Below, piece after piece: positions 35,454 through 45,084 of a DNA stretch of 47,827 nt. The notes beneath the pieces are model-generated. The model was not told the origin of the DNA, did no database searches, and was given only the letters and a program-made list of their open reading frames with translations. The position numbers and the translations under genes are program-made. The stretch comes from an uncultured Actinomycetes bacterium (GTDB taxonomy: Bacteria > Actinomycetota > Coriobacteriia > Coriobacteriales > Atopobiaceae), in the NCBI GenBank assembly GCA_900318935.1, contig ONMP01000002.1, positions 1 through 47,827 on the forward strand, in the 5' to 3' direction. Each line of letters opens with the position of its first letter. The stretch's first letter is position 1.

Positions 35454-36638
35454 ATGGGATACAAGACGTACACATGCCCGATTGCCAAACGCTGCGGTGG
35501 CTGCGAACTGCTCGCCGTACCCTACGAGCTGCAGCTCAAGCGCAAGCAGCACGCCATGAATGAGCTCTTTGCCGAGGTCTGCGCGGCCGACGAGGTCTCG
35601 GTCGAGGCCATTCGCGGCATGGACGTGCCGCTTGCCTATCGACACAAGGCTGCCACGCCATTCGCACCGGGTTCGCGCGCCACGGGGAGACGCATGCGCT
35701 GCGGATTCTACGAGCGCGGCACACACCGCATCGTCTATTGCCCGGAATGCCTTGTCGAGGCCAAAGGCGCCCGCTCTATCCTGCGCGACGTGGCCCGTGT
35801 TGCCGACGAACTACACATCCGCGCCTACGAGGAGGACAGGGGCCGAGGAGTGTTGCGCCATGCGGTCGTGCGAGTGGGCTATGCTACCGACGAGGTCCTT
35901 CTCACGCTGGTCACCAACGGACCCGACCTTCCTCGTGCGACCGAGCTTGTTCACCGTCTGCGCAAGCGTCATCCCCGCATCACGTCCGTCGTGCAAAACG
36001 TCAACGACCGCTGCACCAATGCCATCCTCGGCACACGCAATCGCACGCTTTTCGGGGCCGGTATCATGCACGATCGTCTGCTCGGATGCACCTTCGAGAT
36101 TGGCCCCACGAGCTTCTACCAAACGAACCCAGCCCAGACCGAGGTGCTCTACCAGCTCGCCCTCGAAGGCATCGACGAGACCTCGTCCCTGCTCGATGCC
36201 TATTGCGGCACCGGCACCATCGGCATTTGCGCAGCCGCAGCCGCCCAGCGAGGCAGTCGCGACCTCAGCGTCGTTGGCGTAGAGCAGGTAAGCAATGCCG
36301 TCGGCTGCGCTCGCCGCAACGCCCGCGCCAACGATCTCGCCGACCTCTGTCGCTTCGTCTGCGCCGATGCGACCAGCTGGATGGCCGAACAGCAGCGCGC
36401 CTCTTTTGACGCTGTCGTTCTTGACCCGCCGCGCGCAGGCTCCACACCCGAGTTTCTGCACGGCGTCGTGCAGCTCGCGCCACAACGCATCGCCTACGTC
36501 TCGTGCAACCCCACGACTCAAGTTCGCGACCTCGCCATCCTGCGCGAGGGCGGCTACCGTGTGAACCGCATCATACCCGTGGATCTCTTTCCCCACACCA
36601 AACACGTGGAGTGCGTTGCATTGATGGCGCGGCACTAG
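35454..36638 (+). CDS. RlmD/TrmA-type RNA uracil-C5 methyltransferase
   Basis: 394 residues from the ATG at 35454 (MGYKTYTCPIAKRCGGC). It lacks a ribosome site; TACTAT six bases before the ATG could be a -10 giving a leaderless message. The N-terminal CPIAKRCGGC plus a later CPEC supply the four-Cys iron-sulphur site. SAM binding: LLDAYCGTGTIGI, VGVEQVSNAVGCARRNA; catalytic region VVLDPPRAG and YVSCNPTTQVRDL with the nucleophilic Cys. There is no N-terminal TRAM domain. It methylates U in 23S rRNA or tRNA; the exact site cannot be told. A decayed copy lies at 45085-45295. Confidence 0.92.
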   Translation: MGYKTYTCPIAKRCGGCELLAVPYELQLKRKQHAMNELFAEVCAADEVSVEAIRGMDVPLAYRHKAATPFAPGSRATGRRMRCGFYERGTHRIVYCPECLVEAKGARSILRDVARVADELHIRAYEEDRGRGVLRHAVVRVGYATDEVLLTLVTNGPDLPRATELVHRLRKRHPRITSVVQNVNDRCTNAILGTRNRTLFGAGIMHDRLLGCTFEIGPTSFYQTNPAQTEVLYQLALEGIDETSSLLDAYCGTGTIGICAAAAAQRGSRDLSVVGVEQVSNAVGCARRNARANDLADLCRFVCADATSWMAEQQRASFDAVVLDPPRAGSTPEFLHGVVQLAPQRIAYVSCNPTTQVRDLAILREGGYRVNRIIPVDLFPHTKHVECVALMARH

Positions 36639-36778
36639 GGTTGCAGCTTTATATGCGCTCGCGCCTGAGCATCGACGACCTGCGCCCCATCTAGTCATTT
36701 TTTAGAGTGTTTTCCCGACCAGCCAACGACAATTTGTCGAGTTCAACCCCCACACGCCTTCGGATTTGTGCAGCGAGT

Positions 36779-36809
36779 TTGAGACGAGATGCACCCAGGG
36801 GCGTATAAA
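36779..36809 (+). promoter_or_regulatory. Possible promoter of the small lipoprotein gene
   Basis: TTGAGA (36779-36784) and TATAAA (36804-36809) with a long 19-bp spacer, 52 bases before the start at 36862. The spacer length makes this uncertain. Confidence 0.35.
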
Positions 36810-36861
36810 GTGTGCGCGACAAACCTGCGCGATAAGCACGGCTCCGATGGAAAGGAACTGC

Positions 36862-37371
36862 ATGAAGAAGAACGTCATCACTTTCGCGGTTGTGAGTACG
36901 CTCGCGCTTGGCACGATCGGCATGGTTGGCTGTGGCGGTCAGCAAAATGCCTCCAATCCAGCCGACACCGCTGAGACGACCGAAGCGACCGCCAACACCG
37001 ACACCGCCAGCTACGAGATAGACTACGGCACGTCCGAGATCTACACCCAGGCCGACATCGACGCCGCAATCAGCACCGTGATGGCCGAGTTCGACAAGTG
37101 GACGGGCTGCACCATGAAGCGCATCGCCTACGCGGGCGATCAGACGAGTCAGGAAAACATCGCGTATGCCAACGAACTTCGCGAAGCCCAGACACCTGAT
37201 GCGCCGGAATACAACCAGGTCATCGTTCTCATGAGCGACTACCACTCACCCAGCGCCGAGCAGGCAGAAGGAACCGCATGGGAACCCGACCATGACTACA
37301 ATGACTACAGTTGGATACTCGCTCGCACGGATAGCGGCGCGTGGCAGCTCCTCACCTGGGGCTACGCATAA
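36862..37371 (+). CDS. Small lipoprotein, DUF4829-like
   Basis: 169 residues; AAAGGAAC before the ATG at 36862 rules out the longer upstream frame. A Sec signal (MKKNVITFAVVSTLALGTIGMVGC) with lipobox MVGC, a Thr/Ala/Asn-rich linker, then a compact domain (DIDAAISTVMAEFDKWTGCTMKRIAYAGD ... GAWQLLTWGY) like DUF4829, a cystatin/NTF2-like fold of unknown role in clostridia and coriobacteria. Outside-facing. Single gene with its own terminator. Confidence 0.8.
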   Translation: MKKNVITFAVVSTLALGTIGMVGCGGQQNASNPADTAETTEATANTDTASYEIDYGTSEIYTQADIDAAISTVMAEFDKWTGCTMKRIAYAGDQTSQENIAYANELREAQTPDAPEYNQVIVLMSDYHSPSAEQAEGTAWEPDHDYNDYSWILARTDSGAWQLLTWGYA

Positions 37372-37398
37372 TACGACGCACCAAGCTGCGGACCAGAA

Positions 37399-37436
37399 GC
37401 GCGCACGGCAGCTCAAGCTAAGGCCGTGCGCGCTTT
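37399..37436 (+). terminator. Rho-independent terminator of the lipoprotein gene
   Basis: GCGCGCACGGC and GCCGTGCGCGC form an 11-bp GC-rich stem with a 13-nt loop, followed by TTTG. Confidence 0.8.
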
Positions 37437-37554
37437 GTGCATATGTCGAAAGAGGAGTGCCCAAAACGACACAGGCATCAGTTTGCCAGTTTTGCACCGA
37501 ATGCGTCATACTGTAGTCAGCATCAGACCCAACGCCGCAAGGAAGGTACTCGCG

Positions 37555-39966
37555 ATGTTTGGAAACAAGTTCGAACTGAACGACTTCACCATACCCATCG
37601 TGGAGGAAATCGGACGCCACATGCCGGGCGGTTTCTTCATCTACAAGGCCGAGGAACCCGAAGAGCTGCTTTACGCCAACCAGGCGCTGCTCAACATCTA
37701 CGGCTGCGAAAACCTCGATGAGTTCAGGCAGCTCACCGGCTACACCTTCAGAGGCATGGTCCATCCTGACGACTATTCAAACATCAAGAAATCCATCGGC
37801 GAGCAGATATCCGTAAACGATGACGGACTCGACTACGTGGAGTACCGCATCATTCGCAAGGACGGCAGCATACGGTGGGTGGACGACTACGGCCACTTCA
37901 CGCACACGGAAGCCTATGGCGACATATATTATGTGTTCATTTCCGACATCACCGTGAAGCGTGATCAGCAGACGGAGCTCATAACGGCGCTGGCCTCCGA
38001 CTATTGGAGTGTTTATTACATAGAGCTCGATAATGACGAGGGCATATGCTATCAGTCACATGAGGACGCCATCGGCGGATGCGAGTCGAGAGAGCACTTC
38101 AAGTATCTCGAAGCCATTACAGCTTATGCAAACAATAACGTCACCGAACAGTATCGCGACGAGTTCCTGCGCTTCGTCCAGCCCGATTCAATCAGGGAAG
38201 GCCTCAAAAACCAGCTCGTCATCTCGTATCGTTACATGGTTAGGCGACATGGACGCGAGACGTACGAGATGATCAAGTTTGCCGGCGTACGGCACCCCGA
38301 GGACCGCGACGACCACATAGTTCACTCCGTAGGTGCCTGTCTTACCGACGTGGATGCCCAAACCCGCGCATCCCTCGAGCAGAAACAGGCCTTGCTCGAC
38401 GCTCTTGAGGTGGCCGAGCAGGCGAGTCGCGCAAAGACGGTCTTCCTCTCAAACATGTCGCACGAGATTCGCACTCCCATGAACGCCATCATCGGCTTGG
38501 GAAATATTGCCATGAGCGACCCCGAAACATCGGAGAAGGCTCGCGAGTACCTCGTAAAGATAGACTCTTCGGCTAAGCACCTCCTCAGCATCATCAACGA
38601 CATCCTGGACATGAGCCGCATCGAGTCGGGACGCATGATCATACGCCACGAGGAGTTCTCGTTCGCCCAGATGCTCGAACAGGTCAACACCATCATCAGC
38701 GGACAGTGTCGCGACAAAGGCCTGCACTATGAGTGCCGCACCAATGGCAAAATCAGCGACTACTATGTCGGCGACGACATGAAGCTTCGTCAGGTGATGA
38801 TCAACATCCTCGGCAACTCCGTCAAGTTCACGAAAGAGGGTGGATCGGTCACCCTCACGATCGATGACGTGGGACGCTACGGCGACAAGGCAACGCTGCG
38901 ACTCACCGTTACCGACACCGGCATCGGCATGAGCAAGGAGTACCTCCCTCACATCTTTGATGCGTTCTCGCAAGAGAATTCCAACGCCTCAAATAGCCTG
39001 GGCAGCACAGGCCTTGGCATGCCCATCACAAAGAGCATCGTCGAGCTGATGAACGGCAACATCGAGGTCACGAGCGAGCAAGGTGTCGGCACCACGTTCG
39101 TCGTGACGCTGACGCTCGGCATATCCAAGAGGTCAAGCGTGGCCAACGAGGACGGGGAGTTCGATCCGAGCGAGATGCACGTGCTCGTCGTGGATGACGA
39201 CCCCATCGCGTGCGAGCATGCACGCCTGATTCTGGGCCAGGTCGGCGTGAGCTGCGAGACGGCCGAATCGGGATCCGCAGCCCTCGAGATGGTGGAGATG
39301 CACCACCTGCGGCGACAGGAATTCAACCTCATACTGATGGACTGGAAGATGCCCGAAATGGACGGCCTCGAGACCACCCGTCAAATTCGCTCGATTGTCG
39401 GTGACGAGACGGCAATCATCATCCTCACCTCTTACCACTGGGACGAAATCGCCGAAGAGGCGCGCGACGCCGGCATAGACAGCTTCGTCCACAAGCCTTT
39501 GTTTGCGGGAAGCGTCCTCAACGAGTTCCGCGACGCATTCAAAAAGAAGCACGAGCTTCTTTTGGCGAGCAAGGCAGACCTCAAAGGTCGCAAGGTGCTC
39601 ATGGCCGAGGATGTCGAAATCAACGCCGAAATCATGCAGATGATTCTCAACGCCCGCGACATCGACGTAGACATAGCCGAGAACGGTAAGGTAGCTCTCT
39701 TGACATTTGCAGCAAGTCCCGAAGGACACTACGACGCCGTGCTCATGGACATGCGCATGCCCGTCATGGACGGCCTCGAGGCAACCCGCGCGATCCGCGC
39801 GCTTCCGCGGGACGATGCGAAGCAGGTGCCCATCATCGCGCTCACGGCCAATGCCTTCGATGATGACGTGCAACGAAGTCTCCAAGCCGGCCTCAACGCC
39901 CACCTCAGCAAGCCCGTCGATCCCGAGTCGCTCTTCTCCACGTTAGAGATTCTCATCCGCGACTAG
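37555..39966 (+). CDS. Hybrid histidine kinase with two receiver domains
   Basis: 803 residues from the ATG at 37555 (AAGGAAGG upstream). There are no membrane helices. The N-terminus is a PAS domain (MPGGFFIYKAEEPEELLYANQALLNIYG ... EYRIIRKDGSIRWVDDYG), then a second less clear sensor stretch, HisKA with FLSNMSHEIRTPMNAIIG, and an ATPase (NILGNSVKFTKEGG, DTGIGM, STGLGMPI). Receiver 1 has VLVVDDDP and LILMDWKMPEMDG; receiver 2 has VLMAEDVEIN and AVLMDMRMPVMDG, both with intact Asp and Lys. No Hpt or output domain, so the phosphate must pass to a partner not seen nearby. Soluble; senses a cytosolic signal. Confidence 0.94.
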   Translation: MFGNKFELNDFTIPIVEEIGRHMPGGFFIYKAEEPEELLYANQALLNIYGCENLDEFRQLTGYTFRGMVHPDDYSNIKKSIGEQISVNDDGLDYVEYRIIRKDGSIRWVDDYGHFTHTEAYGDIYYVFISDITVKRDQQTELITALASDYWSVYYIELDNDEGICYQSHEDAIGGCESREHFKYLEAITAYANNNVTEQYRDEFLRFVQPDSIREGLKNQLVISYRYMVRRHGRETYEMIKFAGVRHPEDRDDHIVHSVGACLTDVDAQTRASLEQKQALLDALEVAEQASRAKTVFLSNMSHEIRTPMNAIIGLGNIAMSDPETSEKAREYLVKIDSSAKHLLSIINDILDMSRIESGRMIIRHEEFSFAQMLEQVNTIISGQCRDKGLHYECRTNGKISDYYVGDDMKLRQVMINILGNSVKFTKEGGSVTLTIDDVGRYGDKATLRLTVTDTGIGMSKEYLPHIFDAFSQENSNASNSLGSTGLGMPITKSIVELMNGNIEVTSEQGVGTTFVVTLTLGISKRSSVANEDGEFDPSEMHVLVVDDDPIACEHARLILGQVGVSCETAESGSAALEMVEMHHLRRQEFNLILMDWKMPEMDGLETTRQIRSIVGDETAIIILTSYHWDEIAEEARDAGIDSFVHKPLFAGSVLNEFRDAFKKKHELLLASKADLKGRKVLMAEDVEINAEIMQMILNARDIDVDIAENGKVALLTFAASPEGHYDAVLMDMRMPVMDGLEATRAIRALPRDDAKQVPIIALTANAFDDDVQRSLQAGLNAHLSKPVDPESLFSTLEILIRD

Positions 39967-40030
39967 CGGACAGGGGGACGGGGGCGTTTGTTCCGCCTTG
40001 GCGGTACAAACGCCCCCGTCCCCCTGTCCG
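39967..40030. terminator. 64-nt perfect hairpin between convergent genes
   Basis: Arms of 25 bases (39967-39991 and 40006-40030) pair perfectly; the loop contains CCGCC/GGCGG. It starts immediately after the hybrid kinase stop and ends 10 bases before the protease stop. Third of the G-rich palindromes that contain GGACAGGGGGAC-type sequence. Confidence 0.8.
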
Positions 40031-40040
40031 CCGTCCCAGC

Positions 40041-43000
40041 CTACTTGGTAACGAATGGTTTGCTATAAACCTGCTTCACCCCGTTGTAGGTCGCACCGGG
40101 AGCCTTGGCCCCCTTCTGCACGATCACTATCTGCACTGCCTCGGCACGCAGCGACTTGCCCTCGGTGCCTGCCTTCGCACCGTTCTTCGCCCAGGCCATC
40201 CAACCATACCCCTGCACGTGTACGCGATAATAGACGTCGAACTTCTTGGCCATTTGACCGTAGAGACGAATCTGTACGGCCTCAAGGCGCTTTGACTTGC
40301 CCGTCGTGCCGCACGTCTTGCCATCACGCGCCCACGCTTTCTCCCAGCCAATGCCCTGAACGTGTCCACGGTACTCAATTCCGCCCGTGACCTTCGCGCC
40401 TGCAAGCTTAAGCCTCAGCGCCTCGAGCCGCTGCGATTTGCCTGTGGTGCCAACGATCTCGCCGCCGGCAACATAAGAGGTCCAACCCGTCTTTTGCACG
40501 TGTGCCCTACCGCGTGCCGTCGGCACACCCAAGGCCGGGATGGTCTCGGTCCTCGTCTGCGCCTCAGCCCAGCCCGCGGAGAAGGTAGCCGTGTAAGTGC
40601 GGGTGCCAGACTTGGTGGCGGTGGGTTCCTTGGTTACTTTCGAGGTAACCTCGGCTTTGGACGTCTGCTTGTGGGCCGAGTCGCGTTCGCAGGCTCTCTT
40701 TGCGGTACAGGACTTCCCGTCCTTCGACCATGTGTAGCTCACTTTGCCCCATATGTGACCAAGCGCCGCCTCGTCCGTCATCTTGACCTGCGTCGAGAAG
40801 GGCTCACCCTCGAACTCAGCCGTCCAGACAACCTTGCCCGCCCGGGTGCATGTGGCGTTGCTCATCCCCTGCGTGGCAACAGTCTCCGTGAGGACGTGGC
40901 TCTTGTCGCGCTTGCAGGTGCAGGTAGCCGTAACGCTAGAGCAGTCCTTGGTCCACTCGTAGCGCGCTTTGCCCCAATCGTGACCGAGGGCCGCGACCGA
41001 GGTGTCTTCCAGCGCCTTCGTGCCGTTCTCGTCGGCGTACGTTGCACCGGTCTCAGCATCAAACCAGTACTCAGCAGTACCCGCTTCCTCACAGGTAGGC
41101 GCAACAGCGTCCACATGCTCGAGCGAGACCGGCTCGCCAAATGCCTTTATAGTAAAGTTGTCGATATTGAAGAAGCTTTGGATTGGCTTGCCGCAGTAAT
41201 GACTGACGTAATAGTCCAGCATGGGACTGTCAGCGACATCAGACTTAAAGTACAGCAACAGCTCTTTTGTCAAAGGAGCCGTGACATCCAGCCACCCGTC
41301 TTTGGATTCTTCCTCTTTGTTAGTGGCCCCCTCAATGTTGAAGAAGCTCTCGCCCTCGTTGACAACGGCCTCGCCGTAAACCGGATCCTTATGAATCGCT
41401 CGGTATCCGTCGCACTCCTGTGCCTCGATGCCATACAGCGTGACCCCATCGTCGGCGAGGTAGGTTTGCTGCACCACGATGCCCAGGCGATCACCTGCCT
41501 TGAGGTAGATGGGAGCGTCGAGCGCCACGCGGTGGTAACCCTGGTTTTGGAACGATCGCGTAAGCGTGGATACGAGCGTGCCGTCATCCGGCTTCGTCGC
41601 GTCATCGCGCAGCTTGTAGAGGTTAAACGTGCACGTGAAGCTCTGGAGAGGCGCCCTGTCGCTTATCCTCAGGCGCGTAGCGACCTCATCGATGCGCATG
41701 TCCTTCTCAAGCGTAAAGACGTTGGCCTCCCACGAGGGCTGCTCGTCCGCATGGCCGAATTCCGCGACAGAGGCAGGAAGGTAATCGAGCTGCAAGGCAT
41801 CCTGCTGGTCGTTGTTGGGCTCGATTCGAAAAGAAAAAGTCTCGGGGGCTTTGATGGTTCCGTCGTAGTACGAGAGGTAGTAGTAGCCCGTGTGCTTGCC
41901 GTTCTCATCCACGATGCCCCATTCGGAGGCATGGGCGTCCCTGGTCGTGCCATCCGAGGCAATGAGGCCATCCTTGACCGCATCGGTCTCGGAGCCCCAG
42001 CTGTTCTTGACGATCCAAGCGCCGTTGCCGGGAGGGGTCTCCTTAAAGTTGGACGCGGCGTAGTCGTCATCCCATCCCACTATGCAGACCACGTGCGAGG
42101 CGCCGGCCGAGAACTGGGAATCATATGCCGACCAGGTGTCGGTATTAAGAGCCCTGTTGCTGATGGTTACGCCCGTCGAAACACCGTGACCCTCGTAAAG
42201 CTCCGTCTTTATCTGGTCGATGTTATCCTGCCAGAGGACATAGTTGCCGGTCTTGTACAGTGGCTGCTTGTGGAAATGTTCCTCAGCATCAAGCTCCCCA
42301 TCATCGAGTCGCGCCCAGTAGCTAAAGACGTTGTTGTCTGTAAGCGTATAGGCCGAGCCCCTGAGTTTGCCCGAGCCAGGCTCGTCCGGCTCTGTGATGG
42401 ACCAGTCGTCTAAGGGACTATACGCATCGTACTTTTGGTACCGTTTGACCGCATCGTCGTAGTCGCTCTCGGCATAAGGCCTTGCCTCATCGTCGCTCAT
42501 CCACGTGTAGGTGCCCTTGTAGTAGGCGATTCGCGCCTGAATGTAGGTCTCCTTGTCCGCGATAAGGTCATCGTAGGCAAGGGTACCGTTGAGGCCTCGG
42601 CAGGGGTAGTCACTCTCGGGCATGGGGCCGATTCCCTGGGCAAAGAGGGTCGCGGCGCATTGCTCCCTGCCTCCGAAGTCAAAGACGTGGTTGGGACCGG
42701 CGTCGACGTCGTACACGTAGAGGCCCTCGCCCACCTGTGATTTGGAGATTGCCTCCGTCACGGGGTTCGCAACATACCATGCGAGGTGACGCTCGGAGAG
42801 GTCCAGTCCGGTCTCTGCATACGTCGAGCCCATCGCGGTGAGAATCGAGGTCTCTGCGGCGGCGATGGCTCCATGTGCCCAGCAATACCCCCAGGGTTCC
42901 TGACTCTTAACGGGGGTGACGACGCCGCGGTCACGCAGGTCAAACTTTGAGGGTAGGCCTGTGTCGGACTGCAGGAACACGGTGGGTTCGGGACCCGCGA

Positions 43001-43307
43001 CCTTGTCCTTGGTCGTGGCGGCCTCCTCGGACTGCGCACTCACCCCTGCAACAGCATCGTCAGTCGGTTCGACAGCATCGCTCTCAATGTCCTCCTTCTG
43101 AACGGACCCCGCATCCTCGACGGGATCGTCATCTTCCTCAATGGCAACCTGGTCCTCCAAGACGAGTTCCTCGCCATTGGCCACGTCCTCTTGCTCGATC
43201 GCCTCCTGCGCGCGAGCGACGCGAGGCACCGGCCACAGGCTGAGCGCGAGGCTCGCACTGACGAGTAACGCCATAGCCCTTCTCGCGGTTACGGTTATCC
43301 TCCGCAT
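40041..43307 (-). CDS. Secreted papain-family (C1) cysteine protease with ChW-type repeats
   Basis: 1088 residues; AAGGAGGG before the ATG at 43307. Signal peptide 1-33 (ALLVSASLALSLWPVPRVARA), an acidic stretch (35-105), then a C1A catalytic domain: FDLRDRGVVTPVKSQEPWGYCWAHGA with Cys about 142, SHVVCIVGWDDD with His about 404, IVKNSWG with Asn about 430. A lectin-like/galactose-binding beta domain follows, then two GHDWGK/GHIWGK modules common in surface proteins, and three C-terminal ChW-type repeats (VQKTGWTSYVAGG, VQGIGWEKAWARDG, VQGYGWMAWAKNG) ending in LEAL or AEAVQI. ChW repeats bind cell-surface partners. Probably a cell-bound protease acting on host or dietary protein or on other surface proteins. 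Confidence 0.92.
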   Translation of the reverse strand: MRRITVTARRAMALLVSASLALSLWPVPRVARAQEAIEQEDVANGEELVLEDQVAIEEDDDPVEDAGSVQKEDIESDAVEPTDDAVAGVSAQSEEAATTKDKVAGPEPTVFLQSDTGLPSKFDLRDRGVVTPVKSQEPWGYCWAHGAIAAAETSILTAMGSTYAETGLDLSERHLAWYVANPVTEAISKSQVGEGLYVYDVDAGPNHVFDFGGREQCAATLFAQGIGPMPESDYPCRGLNGTLAYDDLIADKETYIQARIAYYKGTYTWMSDDEARPYAESDYDDAVKRYQKYDAYSPLDDWSITEPDEPGSGKLRGSAYTLTDNNVFSYWARLDDGELDAEEHFHKQPLYKTGNYVLWQDNIDQIKTELYEGHGVSTGVTISNRALNTDTWSAYDSQFSAGASHVVCIVGWDDDYAASNFKETPPGNGAWIVKNSWGSETDAVKDGLIASDGTTRDAHASEWGIVDENGKHTGYYYLSYYDGTIKAPETFSFRIEPNNDQQDALQLDYLPASVAEFGHADEQPSWEANVFTLEKDMRIDEVATRLRISDRAPLQSFTCTFNLYKLRDDATKPDDGTLVSTLTRSFQNQGYHRVALDAPIYLKAGDRLGIVVQQTYLADDGVTLYGIEAQECDGYRAIHKDPVYGEAVVNEGESFFNIEGATNKEEESKDGWLDVTAPLTKELLLYFKSDVADSPMLDYYVSHYCGKPIQSFFNIDNFTIKAFGEPVSLEHVDAVAPTCEEAGTAEYWFDAETGATYADENGTKALEDTSVAALGHDWGKARYEWTKDCSSVTATCTCKRDKSHVLTETVATQGMSNATCTRAGKVVWTAEFEGEPFSTQVKMTDEAALGHIWGKVSYTWSKDGKSCTAKRACERDSAHKQTSKAEVTSKVTKEPTATKSGTRTYTATFSAGWAEAQTRTETIPALGVPTARGRAHVQKTGWTSYVAGGEIVGTTGKSQRLEALRLKLAGAKVTGGIEYRGHVQGIGWEKAWARDGKTCGTTGKSKRLEAVQIRLYGQMAKKFDVYYRVHVQGYGWMAWAKNGAKAGTEGKSLRAEAVQIVIVQKGAKAPGATYNGVKQVYSKPFVTK

Positions 43308-43360
43308 GGTTTCCCTCCTTTTGCTCTCTTTCCTTCCAAAGCTTGACTTACGTGTTAATT

Positions 43361-43374
43361 GTATCAATTGATAC
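43361..43374. promoter_or_regulatory. Palindromic operator upstream of the protease gene
   Basis: GTATCAATTGATAC is a perfect 14-bp palindrome 54 bases before the protease start; the overlapping TTGATA or TACAAT on the minus strand could be promoter hexamers. The remainder of 43308-43516 holds nothing else I can support. Confidence 0.5.
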
Positions 43375-43516
43375 CTGTACAAGGAGGAGCAAGCAGGACG
43401 CATCATCGACGTACGGAGAGTGTTCTGCCTCCTTTTGGCATCGTGGCACTGCCCGACGGTTCGACCATGAACTCCCTTTCACCGCTCGTCGCGGAGAATG
43501 CTCCGATGCACGCGGC

Positions 43517-44715
43517 TCACGCAAGGATCTTTGCGCCGGGCTGTAGTTTTTGTAGCAAGGCAAGACGAGAGTCTCTCCACACCTTTTCGTCCAAGGCATC
43601 GCGCCACTCATTCATTGTACTTGTGGACACCTGCTCGTACCGTCGCACAAGCGCGCGAGCAACTTGGTCCATTCGATGAACGCTGAGCAAGTCGAAGTTC
43701 GTTACAGGAATGACTAGAAGGCCCAGATACTGCAGGTCACGCATACGTCGCCGATCCGCGTCGGCCTTGGCTATCCGTTCGCGGCGCCAGGCAACTACTT
43801 CTGGATCCGCAGAGTCCCTTTCGTCTCGAGCGGCAACTAGACTTGCGGCGGCCAGAGGATCTAGATGGTACTCCGTGCTCTCGTATTCGAGGTCAGCATA
43901 GGCATCCTGCCAAAACACATCGAGCGCATACGAGTCGCCTCCCACATTGTTGCGCTCGTCATCAGGCGCAGAGACCGATGCGTTAATCGACGAGATGGGA
44001 AGGCCGTATCCCCCCATGGAGCGAGGAAGACTCATGGCAAGTGCGAGGTTAGTCTCCGCCGGAGAGGCCGCACCCTCTAGCGCCATGCCTAAAGCCGAGT
44101 AGAGCACCTGCTTTCCGCCACGCTGCCTAAAGCGATCGACATAAGCACGAATGCGCGCAATCGTAGTGACGGGCGGCACTTTATACAGACACGGCGTCTT
44201 GCCGTTATTATCTGGTACAGGACTAGGCGTGTATGAGCCACAAAGCTCCATGATGATCTGTGCCAGTTCGACATCGCTTCTCTGCGATGCCATCTGTAGG
44301 ACTATGAGCTCTGGTCCCACGAAGTACAGGGTGGGATCCACTCGAACGAGCGCATCTGCAGGCAAATCGCGCGAGAGCATCCTCACTCGTGAACGCAAGC
44401 GCGTCCGTGTCTTGTTTCTGTCAAAGACACCGAGCTCAAGAGGACTCTCTCTCTCGTGAAGGCACCAATGTCGCCGAGCCTCCACAACTCCACCTTGGCG
44501 TTTGTCTCGACCCGCGCAAAGTCGAATCCGGATGTTGCCAGCGATTTCGAATCGAAGGTGAACTCGGCGTCATCTTCCGGGTCATCGTTATGCTCTTGAT
44601 CCGGCAGGAAGGCATGTCTACGAGGCGGGGTTGGTTCCGGCAACGCAACGGCAAGTCCTCGGTAGCGACATGCCCGCAACGCCCTGAGTGAGCTCTCTCC
44701 CGTCAGTATATGCAT
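43517..44715 (-). pseudogene. Nuclease-fold protein paralogue B, frameshifted at a GA tract
   Basis: Two frames form one gene. The first runs from the ATG at 44715 (GGAG 5 bases upstream) and hits a stop at 44383; the second carries the rest to 43517. They join in the GA tract at 44445-44455: losing one GA unit would give one protein of about 395 residues (FTRE-SPLELGVFDR at the join). The C-terminal half matches paralogue A at 17016: VGPELIVLQMA, SPAETNLAL, ALDVFW, LEYESTEYH, LLVIPVTNFD, so a VSR/DUF559-like nuclease fold is likely. Either a phase-variable gene now off, a recent pseudogene, or a sequencing error. Confidence 0.7.
44445..44455. repeat. Dinucleotide tract (CT)5C causing the frameshift
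   Basis: Eleven bases of alternating C and T (GA on the coding strand) inside the nuclease-fold gene, at the exact place where the reading frame changes. Such tracts slip during replication. Confidence 0.8.
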
Positions 44716-44724
44716 GGTGACTCC

Positions 44725-44816
44725 AAAAACCGGCTACCTATCGTTAATATATGGGTATGTGGCTCTCCTGTTATCAGGCATTATATGTTATCTAATCACA
44801 TAGGTAGCCGGTTTTT
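44725..44816. repeat. 17-bp perfect inverted repeat upstream of paralogue B
   Basis: AAAAACCGGCTACCTAT (44725-44741) is exactly inverted at 44800-44816, 58 bp apart. The near arm touches the ribosome site of the gene, 10 bases before its start. Between the arms is AT-rich sequence with a minus-strand TATAAT (44780-44785). It has the same layout as the repeat before paralogue A, but a different sequence. Confidence 0.85.
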
Positions 44817-45084
44817 AGGACACAATTCGGTCTACGGAGCTGGGACTAGCTTGCAAAAGTCAAGGTCATAGGGGTCGTTTTTCGGTGCTGTCTCTGCCGG
44901 GCGGCGAAACCACACCCAGTTTTGTACCCATTTACCTGCACTTTCTTTGGTGTGGTTTTCCCACCGTGGGAATACTCAACTTGGCGACGGGTCATAGATC
45001 ATATGAAACACGGTCGTTTACCTGCGCAAATGCCTGAGAGCCATTCTGAAGCCTTATCTCTGCCCCAAACGTCTTCCGCATCCT
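44817..45084. other. Non-coding gap in the accessory zone
   Basis: No gene that I can support. It holds a 10-bp inverted repeat, AAACCACACC (44907-44916) and GGTGTGGTTT (44949-44958). An 81-codon frame starting at 44922 has no recognisable product, and its 3' part is read from the methyltransferase remnant. Confidence 0.5.
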
